This document shows, one piece after another, positions 32,471 to 38,765 of a DNA stretch of 42,336 nucleotides. Made by a program: the position numbers and the translations under genes. The notes beneath the pieces were generated by a model. That model did not search any database. It was given only the letters and a program-made list of their open reading frames with translations, and was not told where the DNA came from. The DNA comes from Pusillimonas sp035515275 (lineage in GTDB: Bacteria > Pseudomonadota > Gammaproteobacteria > Burkholderiales > Burkholderiaceae_B), in contig NZ_DATJBQ010000052.1 of assembly GCF_035515275.1 (NCBI RefSeq), forward strand, positions 1 to 42,336. The letters are read 5' to 3'. Position 1 is the first letter of the stretch, and the number at the start of each line of letters is the position of its first letter.

Positions 32471-33367
32471 CTAAAACGTCAGTGTCCGATACGTCGGTTC
32501 GGCAGTGCACCACGCCAGCTTGTATTGCCCCCGATTTTTCCCGAACGAATAGCGCAGTTGCTTGCCTTGTTGTACCGCATACTCCCATGCCGCCCAGGTG
32601 TTGACCCAGGTCAGGACACTACCCGGGGAGAACTCGGCATACGAGCGATCAGTACCGCTGTTGATGTATTCGTACGAAACCCAGCCAGGGCTTTCGGCAC
32701 TTAACACCAACTGGAACGCGCACGGCTGTTCTTTGATGAAAAGCACGGATCCAAAAACATGAGCCCGCAGGGCAGATAGATAGTCGACGAGGCCGTCCCG
32801 ACTGGCCAGTGTTTCGCCACGCCGAAGCTGGTACAGATGCGCATACAGGTCGGCCAGGGTTTCGGAAGAAAACGCCGAGACCGGCCGGATGATTCCGCCC
32901 GCGCTCGCAAAGGTTTTAAGCTCGCGACGTCGGCTGTATTTTGCCTTCGATGACATTCCATCAGGCCCATAGCCCTTGGCAAGGGCGATGAAGTTTTTTT
33001 CTTTGCGCACACGCGCTCGATTGAGAACGGCGGTGCACCGGGCTGACAGGGTTTCGGCACGCAACCACAGGTGATGTCGCGGGCCCGCTACATCCATGGG
33101 CACAATAACCTCTGGTTCGCCGAAATCGTAATCGGGCGACACCAGTTCTTTAAGCGCCTGAAAATCGCCCGCCACCCAGTGACGCCAACGACATACCGCT
33201 GCTCGCCCATTATCGCCTTTGCGTACATAGTAGGCATGGTCGATTTTTTTGCGTGCGTGAATAAATTCAAGAATGTCCGGATGCGTAATGACGCTGCCGC
33301 CATATGCATCGTAATGCCGGCGATAGACATCGACCGATACTTTTTCCCACCCCAGCATTCGCAACAC
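32471..33367 (-). CDS. Mig-14-like protein (GNAT/FemAB-type fold)
   Basis: This 298-residue protein resembles Mig-14, a Salmonella and Pseudomonas protein needed for resistance to host antimicrobial peptides. Points of similarity are the N-terminal YGGSVITHPDILEFIH, the length near 300 and the GNAT-like C-terminal half (VLFIKEQPCAFQLVLSA and GSVLTWVNTWAAWEYAVQQG, then SFGKNRGQYKLAWC). The family is placed among acyl-transferase folds, but its reaction is not established. Start: GTG 33367 with GGAG four bases before it, or ATG 33358. It lies 54 bases after the lactate-dehydrogenase-like gene on the same strand and may be cotranscribed with it. Confidence 0.65.
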   Translation of the reverse strand: MLRMLGWEKVSVDVYRRHYDAYGGSVITHPDILEFIHARKKIDHAYYVRKGDNGRAAVCRWRHWVAGDFQALKELVSPDYDFGEPEVIVPMDVAGPRHHLWLRAETLSARCTAVLNRARVRKEKNFIALAKGYGPDGMSSKAKYSRRRELKTFASAGGIIRPVSAFSSETLADLYAHLYQLRRGETLASRDGLVDYLSALRAHVFGSVLFIKEQPCAFQLVLSAESPGWVSYEYINSGTDRSYAEFSPGSVLTWVNTWAAWEYAVQQGKQLRYSFGKNRGQYKLAWCTAEPTYRTLTF

Positions 33368-33421
33368 AGGACTCCGTTATCTTACAAAAAAACGATTCAT
33401 TGCTTGGCGGGAATTCACCGC

Positions 33422-34597
33422 TCAAATTTTTGTCAGATCGTCGAAAATCTGAGGATTCACCAGTATGGAACGGTCTACCCCGCCGATGTCGGTGCGCCCG
33501 CAGAACGCCATGCTGACGTCCAGTTCCTTGGCAATGATTTCTAGTGCACGTGTCACACCCGCCTGTCCGCCGGCGGCAAGCCCATATAGAAACGATCGCC
33601 CGATCAGGGTGCCGCGCGCACCCAGTGCGACGGCACGTAAAACGTCTTGCCCGCTACGTATGCCGCTGTCGAGCCACACTTCTATGTTGTTGCCTACCGC
33701 TTGCACAATATGAGGTAATGCGGCGATGGAAGAGGGGGCGCCGTCGAGCTGACGGCCTCCGTGGTTGGAAACGATCAGCGCGTCAACGCCGCTGTTTACG
33801 GCATGCCTGGCATCGTCGGCGTCCATAATACCTTTGAGCACCAGTTTTCCGCCCCAGGCCTGCTTTATCCACTCAATATCCTCCCAGCACAACGTAGGAT
33901 CAAATTGCTCGGCTGTCCAGGACGCCAACGAGGACACATCGCTGACGCCTTTTGCGTGGCCCACAATGTTGCCGAACGTTCTTCTGGGGGTGCGGGACAT
34001 CGACAAGCACCAGTGGGGCTTGAATGCCAGGTTCGCCAGATTGGCCAAAGTCGGCTTGGGGGGGGCGGTAAGCCCATTTTTGATGTCTTTGTGGCGCTGT
34101 CCCATTACTTGCAGGTCAAGCGTCAGCACCAGGGCCGAGCAGTTCGCGGCCTTGGCCCGTTCTATCAGTCGCAGCATGAAATCGCGGTCACGCATGACAT
34201 AAAGCTGGAACCAGAACGGATGGCTTGTATGGGCGGCTACGTCTTCGATCGAGCAGATGCTGACGGTGGACAAAGTGAACGGAACGCCGAATTGCGCAGC
34301 CGCCCGGGCGGCCAGGATCTCGCCGTCGCCGCAGAGCATGCCGGTCAGGCCGGTGGGGGCCAGGGCGACTGGCATGGCAACGTCGGTGCCTATCAGGGTG
34401 CTGCGCAAATTGCGGGATTGAATGTCAATGGCGACACGTTGCCTGAACTTCAGGCGTTGAAAGTCGTCTTCATTGCCAAGGTAGGTGCTTTGTGTCCATG
34501 AGCCCGAGTCGACGTAGTCGTAAAACATTCGGGGTATGCGGCGCTTGGCCATTTGGCGCAAATCTTCGATGCAGGTGGCGGTGGCAAGGCGGGACAC
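33422..34597 (-). CDS. lldD: FMN-dependent alpha-hydroxy-acid dehydrogenase (L-lactate dehydrogenase type)
   Basis: This TIM-barrel flavoenzyme has 391 residues and oxidises an L-2-hydroxy acid, probably L-lactate, feeding electrons to the respiratory chain. The catalytic His279 is in SNHGGRQLDGAPSS. FMN and substrate residues are in ALAPTGLTGMLCGDGEI, WFQLYVMRDRDFMLRLIERA, LTLDLQVMGQRHKD and LDSGIRSGQDVLRAVALGA. GTG 34597 is chosen: GGAG lies eight bases before it and the protein then begins near the family start (CIEDLRQMAKRRIPRMFYDY). The open frame continues 79 codons upstream without family features. Glycolate or mandelate oxidases are alternatives. Confidence 0.87.
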   Translation of the reverse strand: MSRLATATCIEDLRQMAKRRIPRMFYDYVDSGSWTQSTYLGNEDDFQRLKFRQRVAIDIQSRNLRSTLIGTDVAMPVALAPTGLTGMLCGDGEILAARAAAQFGVPFTLSTVSICSIEDVAAHTSHPFWFQLYVMRDRDFMLRLIERAKAANCSALVLTLDLQVMGQRHKDIKNGLTAPPKPTLANLANLAFKPHWCLSMSRTPRRTFGNIVGHAKGVSDVSSLASWTAEQFDPTLCWEDIEWIKQAWGGKLVLKGIMDADDARHAVNSGVDALIVSNHGGRQLDGAPSSIAALPHIVQAVGNNIEVWLDSGIRSGQDVLRAVALGARGTLIGRSFLYGLAAGGQAGVTRALEIIAKELDVSMAFCGRTDIGGVDRSILVNPQIFDDLTKI

Positions 34598-34690
34598 AGG
34601 TGTTCTCCATTTGTGGCGGGCAGCCCGGCTACAGCGGCAAGCCGTTGGCAAAGCTTGAAAGCAGCGGCCTATCTTTATATGGGCTGGGCG

Positions 34691-34716
34691 ATTATAAGTT
34701 AGACGCTGTCTTTCAA
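34691..34716 (-). promoter_or_regulatory. candidate promoter of the lldD-like gene
   Basis: On the minus strand a perfect TATAAT (34696-34691) lies 14 bases after TTGAAA (34716-34711). The spacing is short, but the -10 is a full consensus. It would leave a leader of about 85 bases. Confidence 0.4.
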
Positions 34717-34745
34717 TCGGGGGAAATCGAGCGGCGATTGTGGGC

Positions 34746-35675
34746 TTATCGCTCCGGCTCTGCAGCCATTTCGGGCGCTTCGTGGGCATAAACTGCCATG
34801 GCACGCGAGCCATTCCACCACAACACGCGCGCAACCTTTACCCGGCTGGCTATTTCCAGCGCCTGAACAGCATCGCTTTCAATAAAGTGCGTGTATCGCT
34901 GCTCGACGATCGCCTGAGCCTTGTGCTCAGCCGTTTGCGCGGCGGTATGGCGCGACTCGTCACGCATGATAAGGCGCCCGCTGAAGCCATGGCGGTTCAG
35001 CCAGGCCTGAGTGCGCGCACGGTCCTGTTCAGGCCGTCCGGTAACAATGGGCAGATCACGCAGATCGCGATTGGGCAGGGTAGTGTGTGGTAGCAGAGTG
35101 TCGCGTTTGAGCAGCGCGGCTTCCAGATTTTGCAGGTATAACGCTTCGGGCACATCGGGCAGCAAAATGCCGTCCAGGTCAATCGCCCACGAGGCGTACT
35201 CGTGCTCGGGTCGGTCGGGCAGGTTTCCGGTGGCGTCAAATTCATCGGTAATTGATTCGCGTTCCCACGGAAACCATGCGCGGCAGCGGGGCGGCATCTT
35301 GAAGCCGTAATCAGGCACCACGCGCGATTGGTCGTCCCAGGCCAGGGTAAAGACTTTCGCCTTAAAGCCCTGGTTGCGAACAAAGGCGATGCTGTCCGAT
35401 AAGGTCGTGCCGCGACCGGCGATGTCTTCGACCAGCAAAATACGGGCACCCGGTTGCGGGGTTTGATGGGTGAACCACGAAACGCAACGGGTCTTGCGGT
35501 CGTACGAAAGCGCATACAGGGGCAGGCTTAGTGCGGTGGCCGCCATGACGCCGGGTGCCAGCCCACCGCGGGCAATGGCCACCACGGCATCGAAACCCCG
35601 TTCTCGCCATTGAGCCTCGTAGCCGGTGACCTGGGCTTCGACCCAGTAGTAATCACAAGAATATGCTTTGATCAT
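34746..35675 (-). CDS. phosphoribosyltransferase-HAD two-domain protein
   Basis: This 309-residue protein joins two enzyme folds. Residues 1-150 are a type I phosphoribosyltransferase: FDAVVAIARGGLAPGVMAA (about 28-46) and the PRPP loop LLVEDIAGRGTTLSDSI (80-96). Residues 160-309 look like a HAD phosphatase: motif I DLDGIL with Asp166 and Asp168, motif II IVTGRPE (TGR at 212-214), a lysine at 252 and acidic IESD at 265-268. Such a pair could make and then dephosphorylate a nucleotide, or salvage a base. The function is unknown. ATG 35675 is used; the open frame extends further upstream only because it reads through tRNA-Arg in antisense. Confidence 0.8.
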   Translation of the reverse strand: MIKAYSCDYYWVEAQVTGYEAQWRERGFDAVVAIARGGLAPGVMAATALSLPLYALSYDRKTRCVSWFTHQTPQPGARILLVEDIAGRGTTLSDSIAFVRNQGFKAKVFTLAWDDQSRVVPDYGFKMPPRCRAWFPWERESITDEFDATGNLPDRPEHEYASWAIDLDGILLPDVPEALYLQNLEAALLKRDTLLPHTTLPNRDLRDLPIVTGRPEQDRARTQAWLNRHGFSGRLIMRDESRHTAAQTAEHKAQAIVEQRYTHFIESDAVQALEIASRVKVARVLWWNGSRAMAVYAHEAPEMAAEPER

Positions 35676-35717
35676 GCCGTAAATTGTAATCAATCGGTGT
35701 TGACGTGAGAGGCTTGC

Positions 35718-35746
35718 ATGACAACAAAAAAAAACTGTGTTATAGT
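35718..35746 (+). promoter_or_regulatory. promoter of tRNA-Arg
   Basis: ATGACA (35718-35723) and TATAGT (35741-35746) each match the sigma-70 consensus at five of six positions, with the ideal 17-base spacer. The tRNA starts 13 bases after the -10. Confidence 0.8.
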
Positions 35747-35758
35747 TTCGCTTCTTTG

Positions 35759-35835
35759 GCGGCTGTAGCTCAGTTGGATAGAGTACTTGGCTACGAACCA
35801 AGGGGTCGTGGGTTCGAATCCTGCCAGCCGCGCCA
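35759..35835 (+). tRNA. tRNA-Arg (anticodon ACG)
   Basis: This tRNA of 77 bases has encoded CCA. The acceptor stem GCGGCTG (35759-35765) pairs with CAGCCGC (35825-35831), with G as discriminator. The D arm has AGCTCAGTTGGATAGAGT. The anticodon ACG (35793-35795) is in a CTTGG/CCAAG stem; A34 is normally converted to inosine and reads CGU, CGC and CGA. The T arm is GTGGGTTCGAATCCTGC. Confidence 0.97.
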
Positions 35836-35840
35836 AAATT

Positions 35841-35868
35841 TAGGGGCTTTCCGAAAGGAAAGCCCCTA
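35841..35868 (+). terminator. terminator hairpin of tRNA-Arg
   Basis: TAGGGGCTTTCC and GGAAAGCCCCTA form a perfect 12-bp stem with a GAAA tetraloop, five bases after the tRNA. The T run that follows is poor (ACTCGTTTG), so termination may be partial and could read into the next gene. Confidence 0.75.
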
Positions 35869-35878
35869 CTCGTTTGTA

Positions 35879-35904
35879 CCTTGGGTATTGTGCCTTGGGT
35901 ATTG
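35879..35904 (+). repeat. 12-bp tandem repeat after tRNA-Arg
   Basis: CCTTGGGTATTG occurs twice (35879-35890 and 35893-35904) with a period of 14 bases, in the leader of the FkbM gene. It is likely a small slippage duplication. Confidence 0.6.
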
Positions 35905-35947
35905 CACCGTGAGGTCGCAACAGGGGCTTGCATTGAATAAGCAAAAC

Positions 35948-36805
35948 ATGCCAGACACGCAGTGGGTCAAGAACCGGTATGGCCAGCAGATGCTGATCGA
36001 CCCGAACGACTTCATCGGCCAAAAGGTATTGCGCAACAAGATCTACGACCTTGAAACACTGTTGCTGCTGGAAAGGTTGTTTGCAAGGCTGAGCCCTGAA
36101 GTGATTCTTGACGTCGGCGCCAATGTCGGCAACCACATGCTCATGTTCAGCCGCCATGCGGCACGAGTTTTGGCGTTTGAGCCCGGAACCAAAGCGTTTG
36201 CCATGCTCGAGCAGAACGTAAAGGCAAACAACCTGGCTCATGTCAGCCCATTCAACGTGGGGTTGTCCGATCAGCCTACGACACAAACCTTGTATGTCGA
36301 AGCCTCGGGCAATTTGGGTGCGTCGAGCCTCTCGCTTGAAAACCTGGCCGATACTCAATACGTCGAAGACACGATCAGTTTGCGCGTTGGGGATGACATC
36401 GTTGGGGCTCAACAACTGCCGTCGGTCGATTTCATCAAAATCGACGTCGAGGGCCATGAGCAGTCGGTAATACGGGGTTTGCGGAAAACGATTGCAGCCC
36501 AGCGCCCCCTTATACTTATGGAGTGGGAAGTCAAGGGCGATTGGCTCGAGCAGGAACGGCGTACGCCTGACCTTCTGCGCGATTACGTCTTTTACCCTTT
36601 GATCTGGAACACGAGTCGAGCCTACTGGAAACAGCAGCCGTTCGGCTTGTTGCGACGTTCGTTATTGCGGGTGTTCGGCACCAAGCAGCGCGTACCGTGC
36701 CGATGGGATGCGTACACCGATGCAGAGGCGGTGAGCGACATTCTTTTGGTACCCAAAGAAAAATGCGGCTTGGTCGAGCCGTTGGTCTACGGAGCACGTA
36801 CGTAA
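35948..36805 (+). CDS. FkbM-family SAM-dependent methyltransferase
   Basis: This 285-residue protein is a class I methyltransferase of the FkbM family. Motif I is VILDVGANVGNHMLMFSRHA, the acidic post-I strand is LAFEPGTKAF, and the FkbM-typical DFIKIDVEGHEQSVIRGL comes near residue 165. FkbM enzymes methylate hydroxyl groups on sugars or secondary metabolites; no such pathway is nearby, so the substrate is unknown. The start is uncertain: ATG 35948 has no Shine-Dalgarno site, whereas TTG 35933 has AGGGG (35922-35926) six bases before it and would add five residues. Confidence 0.85.
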   Translation: MPDTQWVKNRYGQQMLIDPNDFIGQKVLRNKIYDLETLLLLERLFARLSPEVILDVGANVGNHMLMFSRHAARVLAFEPGTKAFAMLEQNVKANNLAHVSPFNVGLSDQPTTQTLYVEASGNLGASSLSLENLADTQYVEDTISLRVGDDIVGAQQLPSVDFIKIDVEGHEQSVIRGLRKTIAAQRPLILMEWEVKGDWLEQERRTPDLLRDYVFYPLIWNTSRAYWKQQPFGLLRRSLLRVFGTKQRVPCRWDAYTDAEAVSDILLVPKEKCGLVEPLVYGART

Positions 36806-36897
36806 CGCAGGCTGCCAAAAGCCGGGCGTGCTCGACAGCTGCAGCTTGCAGTGCTAGCATGGGCTCGCATTCCTTCAAGGGGTGGTTCAGCCCCGCT

Positions 36898-36916
36898 CCA
36901 GGCCCTTCGGGCCTGG
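36898..36916 (+). terminator. hairpin in the gap before the PhnD-like gene
   Basis: CCAGGCCC-TTC-GGGCCTGG is an 8-bp stem, followed by TCTCTTGTTTTG, a weak T-rich stretch. A second possible stem, GGGG(T...A)GCCCC, precedes it at about 36879-36895. It may end the FkbM transcript or attenuate the transporter operon. Confidence 0.5.
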
Positions 36917-36955
36917 TCTCTTGTTTTGCCGCACACCAATACTTGGAGCTCTTCC

Positions 36956-37882
36956 ATGAAGAATACGTTCTCTGCCGTGCGCAGGAAGTATCTGCTGTGT
37001 CTTTCTGCCCTTGCCCTGTCTGTTTCCTCTTCCTTTGCTTTCGGCCCTGCAGCCGCTCAGCAGCTCCCTTCAAAACTGATCATTACAGCCATTCCCGATG
37101 ACGGCGATGCAGATCGCATGCGCGAGAATTTCGGCGCTCTGGCCGGATATCTGGGCAAAGCGGTGGGTATTCCCGTTGAGTACATGCACGTCGAAAACTA
37201 TGCGGCCAGTGTCACCGCTTTGGCAACGGGGCGCGCGCATATTGCGTGGCTGGGGGCGGTAACCACTGCTCAGGCCCGCATGCAGATGGGCGACGATCTG
37301 AGCATTCTCGGCTGTCGTGACATCGACAAGGGCTTTGTCAGCTACTTTATCGCCAACCCCTCTACAGGCCTGAACACAGTATCTGATCTGGCCGAGCTGG
37401 CAAAGGCGGCGGCAGACAAACCCTGGACCTTTACCTTTGGCAGTAAAAGCAGTACTTCGGGCCACATGATGCCGCGCAAGTACTTTATGGATCAGGCCAA
37501 AACCACCCCCGAAAAAGTCTTTCGTACGGTGGCTTATTCAGGAAGCCACGATGTCGTCATGCAGATGGTGGCCGACGGTACGCATGATGTCGGCGCGCTT
37601 AATTACGCCAGTTGGGACAAGGCCGCGGACGATCTGAAGGCAAAAGCTCCCATCATTTACAAAACGCCCCCTTACACCAACTATGCACTGACGGCGCGAA
37701 CCGATCTTGGTCCCGAGCTGCTGGGCAAGCTTACTGCCGCCTTGCTGGCTTTGGATGCAAGTACCGAAGACGGTGCCCAGGTGCTCAAGTATCTCAAGGC
37801 GGGCAAATTCATCGAGGCCGATATTTCCGAATGGCAGGGTTATGTCGACCTGCTTGAGTCGGGCATTGATATCGGCGGTTAA
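36956..37882 (+). CDS. PhnD-family periplasmic substrate-binding protein
   Basis: This is the binding protein of the following ABC transporter, 308 residues. The signal peptide covers about the first 35 residues (KYLLCLSALALSVSSSFAF, ending AAAQ). The mature part has the PhnD/phosphate-phosphonate pattern: LIITAIPDDGDADRMRENF, PVEYMHVENYAASVTALATG, AHIAWLGAVTTAQAR, and the ligand loop FGSKSSTSGHMMPRKYF with the conserved Ser-Ser-x-Ser-Gly. The family binds phosphonates or phosphite; a subgroup with a similar 'AIPDE' start and 'STSGH' loop has been proposed to carry selenate. GGAG seven bases before the ATG fixes the start. Confidence 0.87.
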   Translation: MKNTFSAVRRKYLLCLSALALSVSSSFAFGPAAAQQLPSKLIITAIPDDGDADRMRENFGALAGYLGKAVGIPVEYMHVENYAASVTALATGRAHIAWLGAVTTAQARMQMGDDLSILGCRDIDKGFVSYFIANPSTGLNTVSDLAELAKAAADKPWTFTFGSKSSTSGHMMPRKYFMDQAKTTPEKVFRTVAYSGSHDVVMQMVADGTHDVGALNYASWDKAADDLKAKAPIIYKTPPYTNYALTARTDLGPELLGKLTAALLALDASTEDGAQVLKYLKAGKFIEADISEWQGYVDLLESGIDIGG

Positions 37883-37897
37883 TGTCTTGAATCAACG

Positions 37898-37929
37898 CGT
37901 CGCCGCCTGTGCCGCGTGGCGGCGCGACG
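37898..37929 (+). other. hairpin between binding protein and ATPase genes
   Basis: CGTCGCCGCC (37898-37907) pairs with GGCGGC-GC-GACG (37918-37929), with two bulged bases. No T run follows. Such hairpins after binding-protein genes commonly keep that message more abundant than the membrane components. Confidence 0.5.
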
Positions 37930-37955
37930 ACCTTTTCAAGGCGAACTGATCAACT

Positions 37956-38765
37956 ATGAACGAGCCTGATTTTGAACCGGTGCTTCGGCCACCTGTCGTG
38001 GTCGATGGTGCTGCAGTCGTTTACGGGCACAAGACAGTGCTTGCTGATGTGGCATTGTCGGTCAAGGCCGGCGAGCGTGTGGCGGTAATCGGCCCATCGG
38101 GGGCCGGCAAGACCACGCTGTTTCGGCTGTTGGCTGGCCTGGTCAAGCCGGCACAGGGCCATGTTCAGACACTGGGGCACGACGTTTCCCGGCTGGAGGG
38201 CAGGCGGCTGGCCCAGCTGCGCCGCGAGGTCGGCTTTCTGCACCAGCAAGACAATCTCATTCCGCAGCTGCGTGTGGTGCACAATGTGCTCATGGGCCGT
38301 CTAGGCTACTGGCCCTTGCCGCGTGCCTTACTGTCGTTGCTTTGGCCGCAGCAGGCTCATCTTGCAATCCAGGCTCTGGCTCGGGTCGAGTTGGCCGACC
38401 GCCTTTGGGCCTTGCCCGACGAGCTTTCCGGCGGACAGCAACAGCGCGTTGCCGTAGCGCGACTTATCGTGCAGCAGCCTAGGCTGGTGCTGGCTGATGA
38501 GCCCGTCAGCGCTCTGGATCTGCGGCTTGGCCAGGAAGTTATCGGGTTGCTGTGTGACATGGCGGTGCATGAGAACGTCACGCTGATGATCAATCTGCAC
38601 ACGCTCGATTTGTTGCAAGGCAACTTTGATCGGGTCATTGCCTTGCGAGCCGGGCGTATCTTCTGGCAAGGCGCACCTGCCGACATCAGCCAGCACTTGC
38701 TGCGTGAACTTTATGGTGCGGAGTATCGAGCTTTGCATCTGGACGAGATGGCTTTGCCGGCATGA
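37956..38765 (+). CDS. PhnC-family ABC transporter ATP-binding protein
   Basis: This ATPase has 269 residues. Walker A is GPSGAGKTT, the Q-loop region is VGFLHQQDNLIPQLRVVHNVLMGRL (typical of PhnC), the signature is LSGGQQQRVAVARLI, Walker B is LVLADEPVSALD, and the switch histidine is in MINLHTLDLL. The last residues (LLRELYGAEY) also match PhnC. It follows the binding-protein gene by 73 bases and overlaps the permease gene by ATGA. Confidence 0.9.
   Translation: MNEPDFEPVLRPPVVVDGAAVVYGHKTVLADVALSVKAGERVAVIGPSGAGKTTLFRLLAGLVKPAQGHVQTLGHDVSRLEGRRLAQLRREVGFLHQQDNLIPQLRVVHNVLMGRLGYWPLPRALLSLLWPQQAHLAIQALARVELADRLWALPDELSGGQQQRVAVARLIVQQPRLVLADEPVSALDLRLGQEVIGLLCDMAVHENVTLMINLHTLDLLQGNFDRVIALRAGRIFWQGAPADISQHLLRELYGAEYRALHLDEMALPA

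Noticed and set aside
33422..34834. 470-codon reading of the lactate dehydrogenase gene
   Set aside because: The first 79 codons are rich in Arg and Cys, unlike the family, and lie across the candidate promoter; GTG 34597 has a proper ribosome-binding site.
34598..34834. Second small gene between lldD and the PRTase-HAD gene
   Set aside because: Frames here on either strand have no ribosome-binding site and no recognisable protein features; the gap fits a promoter region.
35676..35933. Upstream extension of the PRTase-HAD frame on the minus strand
   Set aside because: It reads tRNA-Arg in antisense (RIRTHDPLVRSQ is the usual artefact peptide).
35705..35947. Long open frame upstream of the FkbM start, running through tRNA-Arg
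   Set aside because: It translates the tRNA gene itself; peptides of this type are common artefacts of tRNA sequence. The real gene starts at 35933 or 35948.
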